A stretch of DNA of 64,000 nucleotides from Abelmoschus esculentus (Eukaryota; Streptophyta; Magnoliopsida; Malvales; Malvaceae). The position numbers and the translations under genes were made by a program. The notes under the pieces were generated by a model that saw only the letters and a program-made list of their open reading frames with translations, made no database searches and was not told where the DNA came from. How positions within the stretch are numbered: position 1 is the first letter of the stretch; each line of letters opens with the position of its first letter. This document shows positions 35,420 through 48,430 of the stretch, piece after piece. The stretch is taken from NCBI GenBank assembly GCA_035048815.1, contig JAUCBN010000028.1, positions 6,379,001 to 6,443,000 of the forward strand, in the 5' to 3' direction.

Positions 35420-36079
35420 ATAGTTCTAAACGTCTTTTTGATGTCTCGGAGAAAGCGGCATAAGTATGAGTTCATGCCTAGAATGCCATGTATAGAAAGG
35501 ATTGAGAAATCCTCACGACTCAATTTATTCTTAGCTGTCAATCGTATTAGGATTAAGATCATCGTTGAGATAATAAAGGAAATTTTCGTTTAGTTGTCGG
35601 AAATTGTTAGGCGCAAATCGTCTACCTCTTTTCATATATTTATTTATGTCTTTGTTTTAAATTGGAGGGTTTAAGGTTTAGGGTTTAAGGTTAAGGGTTA
35701 TGGTTAGTGTTTACAAAATTAAGGTAGAGTGTATATTTTAGAGTGTAAAATTTAAGGTTTAAGATTTAAAAAATTAAAGTCAGAGTTTAAAATTTAATTT
35801 TTTAAAAAATTTTAACATGAGACGTAAAAATATGCACTAAAAATAAAAGATTTTTCTCGAAATTATGGTGCCAAAATATCTTTTAGTGTCAACTTTACTA
35901 TAGGTTTTTACAAAGTACGGAACATGGTTTTTTCCATAGCCGATAAAATTTAGGTTAAACTACTTAAATGAACATTATATTATAAATTTAATCGCGATTT
36001 AAACTTAATAATTTTAAATTATTTTATATATTTTTTAAACAATTAAGTCACTGTATTATTAATTTGGAGTTAATGTGGC
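35420..36079. other. insertion of about 660 bp specific to copy B
   Basis: Copy A runs straight across this point (about 5720). The inserted DNA has no open frame of note. It contains degenerate TTTAGGG-like runs near 35670-35770, and I see no inverted repeats or clear target duplication. It could be a transposon fragment, or a block deleted from copy A. Confidence 0.6.
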
Positions 36080-36541
36080 AACCACCTATCGTTAGGGTAC
36101 CAATGACGAGGTAACGTGGAAGTTAGAAAAACAGTATAATTACGCTTGATCCTTGTGTCATGTGTCAATACCTTCTTAAAATATTTTTATTATTTATATT
36201 TAATTTAATAAATTCATTTTTCTTTTGAGTGGGATCAAACTTGCGCAAGCCTTAGGGAATAAGAGTAGTTTAGTCACAGCACCAAGCACAACTTTATGCA
36301 ATAGAACACTAAATACAATATATACGTCATATTATTTATTACATTTACTCTTTTTACTTCGTGTATATATATAATCATCAAATTAATTTTACTTATTTAA
36401 TCCTAAACCCAAAATGTTAAATTTATATATATAATCATTGAATTAATTATATATATAACTCTAAACCCTAAACCATAAATCATAAGTCTTTAACCTTAAA
36501 CCTTAAATGCTAAATATATAACCCTAAATGTTAAACCCTAA

Positions 36542-36866
36542 GTTTAGGTATTAAATTGTCATAAAATTAAAAGTGTAGATACAATAAATTTATATAAAGG
36601 AGTTATGGTCTTTAAAAATTAAGTTAACTTGTTTTTTTCTCTTTCTCCGTCAGAGAGTTTTATATCAAGAGAAAACAAAAGATAAATACCAAAGATCTGA
36701 GATTTCAATATCAAGATTCAAATTTTTTATTCAATTGATTAATTCAGTTACGCTTCCGAATTTAGTTTATTATTATTGTTGATTTAACATAATTGATTCT
36801 GAATTAGTTTTCATATTTATTAGGTTTTAGGTTTATATTTATATTGAATATATTTTTGTTCTAACA
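36542..36866 (+). repeat. copia left LTR, copy B
   Basis: Ends TTGTTCTAACA and is followed by AATGGAATCAG, a recognisable initiator-Met-type primer-binding site. The leading TG of the LTR is lost. Confidence 0.7.
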
Positions 36867-39800
36867 AATGGAATCAGTTTTTTGTTAAATCAATAAGAAC
36901 AAATTAAATTTTTATTATTTTTGTTGATTCGTTCATATAATTTTATGGATTTAATATTTTTGGACGTTTATGGTTTAATAAAAGTTCTCTTAAATTCCCA
37001 ATTACAGTCAGTTATTAAGATTTTGGCATCTTTGATCTCCGGACTTAATTAAGAATTTATGTTTAATTTTCTTGTTTTCCTTTTTGAGAATTTAAATTTT
37101 ATTATAATATAAAGTGTTAATTATTACAAAAATCATATTTGTTTGCCCCAATATAATTTTAGTCACCGATTTTAAAAATCAAGTAATACAGTTTCATACG
37201 TTTTTTGGTCGTAAGCTTATGGATATTTCGATGTTAAAAGTCGTTAAAAATTAACAGAAAGATATAAAAAATAAAAAATTACCTAGATAATCCTTAAATA
37301 ATTATTTCATTTTTATTTTATCTTTAGACCCTTAGTATTTTAAATTTTTTATTTCACCATCTTTCCAAAATTGAGGTATAACTTGAACTACCGTTTGCTT
37401 CTACTCTTCACAACTTTCTTCATTAGAAACCAACTTCAGCGACGCCAACTCCAACCGATGTTGGATCAAGCTTCCGATTCTTCCAAATTACTGTTGAAAT
37501 ATAAATAAATTGCGTGGGTAAATTAGTTCTCTGCTGAAAATTTAAAAAGGGTGAATGCTATGAATTGAATATGCTTTAATTCGATCAAACTTATTAGATT
37601 AGTATCGAGTAATCGGTCTTTAATTATAGTGATAATAATAATAGTGTTATCTTAGGATTCTTCTCATAGGTACCAATATAGCTAGATTCAATATTTTTTA
37701 TTTTTAACAATGTTCTCATCAGTAGGTTGAGTTTACTTTAGTTAAGGCGTGTTTTCCTCTGATGTTATAAATAACATTTTTTTTATGGTTTTACACCTTG
37801 TTTGATTTTAATTTGTATTATGGCTTGTATGGTTGACATCATATACATATAATTTTAGAATGTACTTTAATTATAATTTATAAAATATTAGATTTTCAAA
37901 AATCAACTTACGAAACTAAGATTTATGGAATTTATGAATTATGATTTATGGATTTCTTACGTTTGTTTTGGAATATCATGTTTGTGAAAATGTGTTTATG
38001 AAATTTGAATTTCTAATTATTATATTATTGTATGAACATGGATTAGAATTTTTATGAAGTTTAGTGGTTTCACCCTTTGGACTGATTTTCACTTTTGATT
38101 GACGATTGTAGTGAGGAGTTTAAAAAACCTTTTTATCTCTCTTTAAGGTTGTAGTTGGGTGTATTGCATTACGCTTCTGACATGATATAATTTGTTTATT
38201 TTATATTTTCAAAAAACTTTTAAGAAAATAATACAATGTTTTACTACTATTATTTTTCTTGTACTTTAGAGACATACTAACCTCTTTAGTTTACTCCTCA
38301 TACTTTTCTCTATAATTTTTTGAACTTTAGGTGATGTGGTCTGGAGGATCTCAGGTTTTATCTGATTACTTTATTATTCAGTATGAAACTATTTTAGATA
38401 TTCAAGTTATTATTTATTATTTTTAAATATTTTATTCAGATTATTTAAGTATTCTTGTATTATGATTTATTCTAAAGAATTTTTATATAATATTCAAATA
38501 TTTATTATAATACATATATAAGAAATTATATATATACATATATAATTTGTTTGAGGTTTAAGTTTTTAAACGTAATTTTCAAGATTTAAGCTAAGAAACT
38601 ATATTGAGTTTAAGGGGTTATAATGATATTTTTTTCTTTTGTTTTTAAGTTAGATTGAATTTCTTTAAATTAAAATTTAGTTTTGAAAAATACATATTTA
38701 AGGAATTTTAAACAACAATCAAATATTCATATTCTTTGAATTTTGATAGCTCCATTTAGACAACCTTATTTTGGGTTATTTCGAAATGATAAAAAAAATT
38801 CAATTCTTAGTGTTATAAATATTAAGTTTGAATATTGATATATTGATATTATTTATTTTAAAATAAATTAATTGAAACATTAAGTTACAAAAGTGACCTT
38901 TATTGTAAAAATTATTTTATTTTAAAATATAGAATGTTTTGTGTAGATAATTTAGTTTATGTTAATATTAATCGGTTCCAAAGAAGTTTAATAATTAGTA
39001 ATATTATATGTGCAACTGTGGTAATAAACATGTGATAATTATTCAATTTTATATGTGAGTAATAAATCAACCCAAAGAAAGATTTTTATTTGAAATATTC
39101 TTATTATCAATGTTTGATTACTGTACCACGATATAGCATACAAATTAATGTTTTGTCAATGACAAAATATTAATGGAGTGTCCGATATCTTGTGATGAGG
39201 TTAAATTTATTTAAATTTATTATTATTTTATTTTTCTTTTAAATTAAGTGAAAGATAAAATTAAAAAAAATATTTTAAAGCAATTAAATTCATATTTTGA
39301 CTTAAGATATCTAATATTAAAATATAATATCACCAAATTAACTACGTTTGTGTAGATTAGTAAATATTAAGATAATTACGATTTTTTATAATTTATTCGT
39401 TTATTAATTGACTCAAAGAAAAGCTAATATTTAGCTGAATTACAATGACAACTGTGGTGATAAATGTTTGACAATTATTAGATATTTTATGCAAACAATA
39501 CGTTATTCCAAAAATTAATTTATTGTTTAACATAGTTTATTGTCAATATTTGACTGCTACATCAAGAGTACCACTTACAATTAATATTATTGTTCAAAGA
39601 CTTGATATTAATATTGTGCTTGGTATCTTAGAGGAACATAGACCTTGCACTAAGGGAATAATAACTTGTACTTCTCATGGCAATAAGCATCTATTAATGA
39701 AATTTTGAGAAGTGAGTTAATTCAAATTACAAGATACTAATGATCATAAAATATAATATTCTAAAAAAATTTAGGAGCATAAATATAATGAAAATATTTA

Positions 39801-41153
39801 TATTATGGTTTCCTTGATAAAATTGAAAAATATTTTACTAAAATAAATTTAAAATTAATATGGCATCACTTTTAACTTACTTAATGCCTATGAAGTATAA
39901 GGATCAAGAAAATATGGAACATATCGTATTGCTTCAAAACTTAAGGTACATAAGACCAAACTTTTTTTAATAATTGTTTGTTCTTTTGATTTTGGTACCA
40001 TTTCTTATACAATTTAAATTAATTCAAAATTAGTTTCATTTTTCAAAGGATATATAAAACTTTAAATGAGTTTAATTATCATTGTGTTAAAGAGAAATAA
40101 AAGTTGAAGTATTATAAGTGTAAAAATATTCATTCAGTTAATACTCATTAAATTAGTGTTTTTAAGAATAAGGATAATAAAAATAAAAAATATTATAATA
40201 AAATTGCTAAGAATCTTACTAAAAAGAAATAACAATAACTTACAAAATATTGTTCCTTTTTTATAAATTAGGATACATATAAAGAATTTAAACTTCAAAA
40301 GTCCCTAACTACTTAGGTTATTTTGAATGATCCATGGGCTGTAAATTTTATGATCCCATAATTAAGATTATTTTTAAGAAGAAAATTATAATTTTTTGGG
40401 ACATTGAATATAGAGGGAGAAATAAGGTTAGATACATTGTTATTGAGAAGAAATTAAATTTATAATTTAATTCTCACAATCATTTTTGACAATAGTTATG
40501 TTTTCACACTTATCATTAATCAAGAAGTGAATCAAGTACAAAAGCAACACAATGTTTAACAACTCTCATTCAAGATAAGATAATTTTTTTTAGAAGAACA
40601 AACTCACTATACTAAAAAAATATCATTAAAAATATCCATGTGAATAAAAAGAAATATTATTTCAAATTATTACTTTGTATTTCTTCCAGAAATAAGTATA
40701 ACAATGAAATGATAGAAAATGACCTAATAATTTTTTCATCAAACCATAAAAGTCTCAAAAGTGGTATATATCATTCAAAAAAGTATAATTTTATACAAGA
40801 TAATAAGGTTTAGGAACTTGTCTCATTAACTTAAGGTGCAAACCAATTGATTATAAATGAATATTTAAAACCAAAATGAATGTAATTGATAATATGAACA
40901 AATATAAGACATGTCTTGTATCTAAAGAATATACTCTAAAAGAAATTATTTTTGGGATACTTTCTCTTAAGTTTTACTGAAAGACTCTTTCAAGATAATC
41001 ATGACGCTTGTTGCTTATTTTAATCTTGAGTTATATAAGATAAATGTTAAGCTTGTATTTTTCAATAACAACATTAAAGAAATATATTATATGGTACCAT
41101 CATTGATTATATCCAATGATACAAATTTAATAATATAAATTAAAGAAATTCAC
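36542..41153 (+). mobile_element. Ty1/copia element, copy B, right end missing
   Basis: This is the duplicate of the copia in copy A, without the L1. Left LTR 36542-36866, leader with LTR-like block to about 39780, gag remnant 39770-40230, then integrase/reverse transcriptase remnants. At 40590-40990 it keeps about 400 bp missing from copy A, including a reverse transcriptase start wording such as CKPIDYK and KYKTCLVSKEYT across frames. The sequence stops at 41153 in the reverse transcriptase, where it abuts an Athila LTR cut in its middle. Confidence 0.75.
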
Positions 41154-41620
41154 CTTTCCTAAATAGACTTCAACTTGGAGTAGGGAACAAGTCTTCTTCA
41201 AGGATTCTGATATTTCCAAGTTTGCTGCCTTCTAGAAAGGGTTTCCCGCTTGGTCTTTGAATTGGGCTTTGAGCATGCTAGCCTGGTCCGATTGATGCGT
41301 TGTGTCTTCCAGAATATTCTCTATATTTTTATCTTCTAATGCGCCTCCATTGTTGGTGCTGCCACACTGGATTCTACCGCGGCCGTTCTTCTGCCTCGGC
41401 CTCAACATAGCTTTTCTGCCGCTTCGGCTCTGGATATTCCTGCATGTACAAAAATTGTAATAATATCTGCATTCTCTATAAATATTAGCTTTGTATGTGG
41501 TGATAACGGAATATCTAATATTTGAGCAAAGAATACATGATTCGGTTCAAATGAGTGTATAATAGGTGCATAGAGTATCATAAAAAGGATAGTAAATTAC
41601 TGCGTTTTAGGCACTCATCA
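41154..41620 (-). repeat. Athila-like 3' LTR, inner part only
   Basis: It matches 49335-49801. In element sense the LTR begins TGATGAGTGCC (41620 leftwards) and is cut at 41154, losing about 900 bp. The polypurine tract AGTTTGGGGGTATT lies directly upstream (41621-41634). Confidence 0.9.
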
Positions 41621-42659
41621 AATACCCCCAAACTCGAACTATTTCTTGTCCTCGAGCAATGCCAAACATCAAATTACTAAACCTCACTCCCCTTTGGTCT
41701 TACTCTTCCATCTATTCTCCCCACCATGGTCATGTCTATCTCTCCGTTTTAGCCACTAGTTTACCCAAGGACTTCTACTAAGAAACAAACTCTAGGGCTA
41801 GGTGAGTGTGTACGTTTAATGGACAAGGCTGATTCAAGCCTTTCTTAGATAAACTCTAAGTTCAAGACAAGTAGAATCTTGGATTAGCTATCTCCTTAAA
41901 ACAACAAGTCTTGAGCCAATTTTGGGCACCTCAAGATATTTGTTTTCTATTTGTTTTCTTTTTCTTATTTATTCATTTTCTTTTGTAGCACCTATTTAGC
42001 ATACTAGAGCCGATTTCGGGCACCTCTAGTATGAAGGAGAGCAAAACTAGAGCCGGTGATAGGCACCTCTAGTTATCTTTCCAACAAGTTCTAAGTCTTT
42101 ATTACCTAAGTTTATTAAAAGAACTCCTAAATCAAACAAGTCCAAAAAGTGTTTATTTTTTTTGTCTAACCCTAAAGCAAGCTTCTAAGTTTTATTCCAT
42201 GAGTATCCTATGATTATCCCTTCAAAACAGTACTTGGCCATAGTAAGGAGAAAAAATTATATGGCCTTAAAGGAGTAAACTAAAGCAAAGCTGACATAAG
42301 GCAATACAAGATTACAAACTTCAATTCAAGAAAAGAGAATATATAAAAAAAATTGGTAAAAATTTACTCCCTTGTATGGTATTTCCGCGGCATTGGATAG
42401 CCTCGGCAGTGCTTTTGCACCTTCAATCTCTCCCAAACTCAAACCGAGCATTGTCCTCAATTCTTAAAATATAAATCAAACAGCAAAAGAAGAACGAGGA
42501 GAGATTTGGTGTTGGGTTAGCCTTTGCAATTCTACTCGGAGATTTCTTCTTTGATTCTCTATCTTGTCTAAAACACAACAAAAAGGAAAACTGAAACGAA
42601 AATAAAAATTGAAATAAACTAATAAATAAATGCTTAATCTTAAACCAGAGAGAAGGATG
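41621..42659 (-). other. Athila-like 3' non-coding region with three hairpins
   Basis: This region between the integrase stop and the polypurine tract has no gene. At 41909-41936, 42000-42033 and 42045-42074 there are three stem-loops of one design: a 7-10-bp outer stem closing on GAG/CTC, then CC, a six-base loop, GG (AG in the third) and an unpaired GCAC. The outer stems differ in sequence but still pair. Confidence 0.7.
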
Positions 42660-45600
42660 TCATATAGGTGCATCGCCTAAAGTGATGGTTGCCATTGTTT
42701 TTGCTTCTTGATGTTCAGAGTAATGCTTCAGCCGTTGGCCATTCACTTTGAATTCCACACCTTCTTTTTGTGACTTGATTTCAACCGCTCCATAGGGATA
42801 AACCTTAACAACTTCGAAAGGACCTGACCATCTGGATTTAAGTTTCCCAGGAAATAATTTGAGTCTGGAGTTAAAGAGGAGGACTTGTTGCCCAAGTATG
42901 AACTGTTGCGGCATCAGCTTACTGTCATGTCAGCGTTTTGTTTTCTCCTTATAAATCATGGCATTATCATAAGCTTCCATCCTGAATTCGTCTAGTTCAT
43001 TCAGATCCAGTAGTCGTTTTTGTCCAGCTCTTTCCCACTCCATGTTTAGGTTCTTTACTGCCCAGTAAGCTTTATGCTCAATCTCCACGGGTAGATGGCA
43101 AGCTTTGCCAAATACTAATCTATAAGGCGATGTCCCCAATGGCGTTTTGTAGGTTGTTCTATATGCCCATAAAGCATCGTCAAGCCGATGAGACCAATCC
43201 TTTCTAGAAGCGTGTACTATCTTTTCTAGGATTTGTTTTAGTTCCCTGTTTGCAAGTTCAGCTTGACCATTTGTTTTTGGATGATATGCGGTAGTCATTT
43301 TGTGAGTGATGCCTATTTTCTTTAGTGCCGAGGTAATGAGCCTATTGTCAAAATGTTTACCTTCGTCGCTAATGATGGCTCTTGGTACTCCAAACCGTGT
43401 AAATATGTTCTTTTTGAGGAATTTGTGTACTGTCTTGGCATCATTGTGGGGCATGGCTATTGCTTCAACCCATTTTGATACATAATCCACTATTACTAGG
43501 ATGTAGAGATTTCCTTGAGATGAAGGGAATGGTGCCATGAAGTCTATTCCCCATACATCGAATAAATCTACTTCCAGTATTGGTTTTTGTGGCATCTCGT
43601 TTCGTCTAGATATATTCCCTGTCCTTTGGCATCGGTCACAAGCTTTGCAATAGAGATGGGCATCTTTGAAGAGCGTTGACCAATAAAATCCTGATTGAAG
43701 CACTTTTATTGTTGTTTAGTTTCCGCCAAAATATCCTCCGCATGGTAGGTCGTGACATTGTTGAACAATTGCTTGTTGCTCCTCCTCTGGAACACATCAC
43801 CGAATAACCTGATCTGCACATTGTCGAAACAAGAGAGGCTCATCCCAAAAATAATACTTGACATTATGTTGGAACCTCTTTTTTTCTTTATAGTTCAAGT
43901 TATACAGAAATATGCCACTAACTAGAAAATTAACAAGATCTGTGTACCAGGGAGTTATCGTTACTGTCTGTATATCTTCCTTGATGGATTCCAAAATATA
44001 TGCAAACAGTGCCTCGGCCTCGAGATCAGGTACTGCCATGGATTCTGCTTTGGCAGCTAGGACTTCTTTTATTGTGACATGCAATATTTGTTCATCTCGG
44101 AAGGTGTCTTGTATGTCCTCCAATTGGTACCCTTCATTCTCTAGTCTGAATAAATGATCAGCTACTTGATTTTCAGTATCCTTCCTATCTTTTATCTCCA
44201 CATCAAACTCTTGTAGCAGAAGGATCCATCTTATCAATCTTGGTTTAGCATCCTTTTTGGCAAAAAGGTACTTAAGTGCCGAGTGGTCTGTATAAACGGT
44301 GACTTTAGTGCCAATGAGATAGGAACGAAATTTATCAAAGGTAAACACTACTGCAAGTAATTCTTTCTCTGTTATAGTGTAATTTATCTGAGCATCATTG
44401 AGTGTCTTGCTAGCATAGTAGATCACATGGAAGATATTGTTTTTCCTTTGTCCAAGTACTGCCTCGACAACATGGTTACTTGCATCACACATTACCTCGA
44501 AGGGTAGGTCCAATCTGGTGGAACCACTATTGGTGCTGTCACTAACTTTTCTTTTAATGTCTTGAATGCTTCAGTACATTCGTCAGTGAATTCAAATTTT
44601 CTATCCTGCTCTAGTAAGTTATAGAGAGGTTTAGAAATTTTGGAAAACTTTGAGATAAACCTTCTGTAGAAACCTGTATGTCCCAAGAAGCTTCGAATGC
44701 CTTTCACAGAGATGGGTGGTGGTAGATTCTTTATCACATCAACCTTGGCTTTGTCTACCTCAATTTTCAGATGATATTTTATGGCCCAGCATGATTCCCT
44801 CGTTGACCATAAAATGACACTTTTCCCAATTAAGGACTAAGTTGGTTTTCTCACATCTTTGTAGCACCTTCTCCAAGTTGCTGAGGCAGTGAGCAAAGTC
44901 GTCCCCAAAACCCGAAAAATCATCCATGAATACTTCCATGAAGTCTTCTATCATATCTGAAAAGATTGCTATCATGCATCTCTGAAAGGTGGCCGGGGTA
45001 TTGCAAAGGCCGAACGACATTCTTCGAAAAGCATATGTTCCATACGGGCAGGTGAATATGGTTTTTGCTTGATCTTCTAGAGTGATAGCAATTTGGTTAT
45101 AACCAGAGTATCCATCAAGTAAACAATAATAGTAATTCCCAGCCAATCTGTCGAGCATCTCATCAATAAAGGGTAGAGGAAAGTGGTCTTTCCTTGTTGC
45201 TTTGTTCAACTTTTGATAGTCCATACAAACTCTCCACCCTGTCACAGTTCTTGTTGGGATTAACTCATTGTTCTCATTGGTTATGACGGTCATAACTCCC
45301 TTCTTTGGCACACATTGTACTGGGCTTACCCATTCACTGTCAGAGATAGGATAAATGATTCCGGCATCAAGCCACGTGATTATTTCCTTTCGAACTACTT
45401 CCTTCATGGCATGATTAAGTCTCCTCTGGGCCTCCACAGTGGGTTTTTGACCTTTATCTAGTATGATTTTATGCATGCAAACAGCTGATCTTATTCCCTT
45501 TATGTCGTCAATTGTCCATCCCAATGTTTTCTTATGCTTTCGTAACACTTCTATTAAGCTTTGTTCCTGTTTTGGCTGCAGCTTAGAAGAGATGATTACG

Positions 45601-46480
45601 GGCATCGTATGGTTGGGTCCCAAATAAACATACTTTAAATTAGCAGGTAATGGTTTTAGTTCTGTGATTACTTGTTCCGTATTACTAGGTTCTTTTCTTG
45701 GATAATTCAGCGGTTCGAAGTACTTACCTGGAAAGTGGATTGTCCAGTTTGCATCCTCTATTTCTTGTGCTTCCAGGCCATCATCTTCATGTTCTTTGTT
45801 CAGGGTATGTGTGTAGCAATCATCCTCTGAGATACCGAGGCAAGGTTGCGTTGGATTGCTGATGGATTTGCCGGGGCAGTTGTTTTCCAGACATGGTTGC
45901 ATTAAGTCCTCATCAAAGATTTCTATTTCTTGGCATTCCTCTGGATTATCGGGATTTTTCAGCATTCGAAAAACGTTGAACTTGATTTTTTGGTCATTTA
46001 TCCTCATAGTTAGTTCTCCATTTTCCATATCTATTAGAGTACGGCCGGTAGTAAGGAAAGGTCGACCCAATATGATCGGTGTATTATCGGCAGCTTCACA
46101 GTCAAGGATAAGAAAGTCGGCAGGGAAGATGAACTTGTCAACTTTTACCAGAATGTCCTCGATTTTGCCTTAAGGATGCACGTAAGACCGATCCGTAAGT
46201 TGGAGCAGTACTGTTGTTGATTTTGCCCGTCCAATTCCGAGTTTCTAAAAAACTGATTTGGGCATTAAGTTGATGGTTGCTCCCAAGTCGTATAGGACTT
46301 TTCCTTTGTAACCATCTCCAATTGCACAGGGAATTGTGAAGCAGCCAGGATCTTTTAGTTTGGGTGGCATGCGATTATGTAGCATTTCCATGCAACCTTC
46401 AGTAGCTGCCACTGTTTCAAATTCTCCTAGCCTTCATCGTTTGGATACTATGTCCTTTAAAAACTTGGCATAGTTGGGCA
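42660..46480 (-). pseudogene. Athila-like pol (PR-RT-RNase H-IN)
   Basis: Minus strand, in order: protease with DLGATINLMP (about 46260-46290) and GRPFLTTGRTLID; reverse transcriptase with RVCMDYQKLNKATRKDHFPL, MSFGLCNTPATFQRCM and the active site FMDDFSGFG; RNase H with VMCDASNHVVEAVLGQ, INYTITEKELLAVVF and TDHSALKYLF; integrase with its zinc finger CKACDRCQR, core VDYVSKWVEA, GTSPYRLVFGKACHLPVEIE, and a C-terminal FNSRLKLFPGKLKSRWSGPF. Lesions: stops near 46170, a frameshift near 44760 between reverse transcriptase and RNase H, another near 44500, a TAA near 43718 in the integrase zinc-finger region, and a TGA at 42930-42932. The last frame ends at 42660. Confidence 0.9.
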
Positions 46481-48292
46481 TTTATTCAATCGCCTCAACT
46501 TGGGGCAAGTTAATATGGACATGTTTCAAGATGTCTAGGAACTCCTGAAATTGGTGGTCCTGTTTTTTCTTTTTTAACCTCTGTGGAAAAGGAGGTGGTG
46601 GTCTGATGTCCTCTAGGTTTCCTTGGATATTGAGTTTTATACCTGGGTTGAATTTTTCTGCAGCTGCCTCGGCAGTGAGTTTTGATACTGCTGGTTCTGT
46701 TGCCGTGGCAAAGCTTTCGGCAAGGTCTTGCTCAGCCTCCGAGTCCTCCTATAGTTGTTGTTCTGGTTGGATTCTTTCAGTTGAGGTCCCCTTTTTATTT
46801 TTCAACTGTAGGCCACTTCTGGTGGTGATTACTTTACATTGCTCGTGGCCTAATACCTTAGCAACTTTAGTATTGCTAGGTAAACCTCCATCTGGTCGAG
46901 TATTTTGGCGTTAGGCAAATTGACCAACCTGGTTTTCTAGGGATTTTATTGCAGCTTCCTAGTTCTACAGTCTCATCTTCGTTCTGTTCATGAAGTCATC
47001 AGTACGCTTCATGAAGCGGCTATTCTCCATCATGTAGGCATCAGTCTTTGACATAAAATCTATGAGAGAATCGGCCAGTGCATTTAGAGACTGTTGTTGT
47101 TGTACCTGCTGCTGCAGCATGGGCTGCTAAGTGTTTTGCTGCGGCAGGTTCTGGTTCTGATGTTGAAATCCAGGGGCATGGGTAGTTGGATTCAAGGCAT
47201 TGTTAGGGTTACTCCAAGAGAAGTTCGGATGCCTTTTCCAAGATGGGTTATAATTGTTGGATATCATTGGTTTGTTTTTATTATAATTTCCAACATATAG
47301 GCCGGTCTCCTCATCTGGCATATAATCTGATGAGTTGACTGCCTTAACCTCATGTATACTTCTTTGGTTCTGCATATTCTGAACCATCTTGGTCAGAGAA
47401 GCCACTTGTGCTGCCACAGAACTTGATGTTTCTAATTCATAGGCTGTGGCATGACGTCTCATTCCTCCTTGCCTTGATGTGAGAAATTGGAAATCGTTCC
47501 TTGCGAGTTTGTTCAGAATCTCAATGGCTTCCGCGGGTACTTTATCTAAAAGTGTCCTATTTGCGGAAGCGTCTAGCATCATCCTTGTGGAAGCATTAGT
47601 AACACTATAGAACATGGAAACTTGCGTCCATAAGGGAAAACCATGTAAGGGGAATTTGTTTAATAGTTCTCTGTAACGTTCCCATGCCTCGTACATCGGT
47701 TCATCTTTATCTTGCCGGAATGATGTAATTTCATTACGAATGCAGTCATAAAGATTTGTTGGATTGAATCTCGTAATGAATTCTCGGCAAAATTCTTCCC
47801 AAGATCCTATTGATCCTACTGGGATTCCATTCAACCAAGTCTTCGCCCTATCCCTCAGTGAATAGGGGAACAATTTTAAGCACAAAATATCTTCATGGAC
47901 TCCTTGAATCTTAAAAGAGTTAGACACTTACATGAAGGATTTAAGATGCTGCCTTGCATCTTTGGTAGCAGACCTACCAAACTGTCCAATTATGTTCGAC
48001 ATGTTGAACATCACTGGTTTAAGCTCAAAGGAGTTGCTTCGATCTCCATGGTAACTACGCCAGGGTTTAGCCCGTTCAGATCCTCCACTAGATAATCTCT
48101 GACAGTTGGCTGCCTCGGCAATGGATGCGGCATTGCCTGCTGTTGTATTGCTGGCGGCAGGACATTATGATCAACAGGTCCTCTAACTGAATTGTCCATA
48201 GTTTGGAACATATTTCGTCTTAGATTAAGTCTTGGATGTTCAATCTCTGGATCCAACTCGTACAATGGTCCACTCAGATTTGCCCTGGTCAT
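46481..48292 (-). pseudogene. Athila-like gag
   Basis: It starts at ATG 48292 (MTRANLSGPLYELDPEIEHP). The leader part ends in a frameshift near 48011. The Gag core follows (47127-47927): GVHEDILCLKLFPYSLRDRA, FNPTNLYDCIRNEITSFRQ, EAWERYRELLNKFPLHGFPL, MFYSVTNASTRMMLDASANR. Then come a Gln/Asn-rich region and a basic/acidic tail running into protease. In-frame stops occur near 47124, 46975, 46910 and 46750. The same family appears on the plus strand at 56546-57454. Confidence 0.88.
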
Positions 48293-48406
48293 AAACCAAA
48301 TAAATAGAAATTAATAAAAACAAAAATAAAATAAAACTAAAGTTAAAGTTAGATAACTAATAATTAAAGAGAAAGAAAATTAAAGAAAACAAAATTTAGT
48401 TATCAA

Positions 48407-48424
48407 TCCCCGACAACAGCGCCA
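48407..48424 (-). other. Athila-type primer-binding site
   Basis: On the minus strand TGGCGCTGTTGTCGGGGA, six bases after the LTR end, close to the Asp-tRNA-type site TGGCGCCGTTGCCGGGGA found intact at 56386-56403. Confidence 0.85.
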
Positions 48425-48430
48425 AAAACT

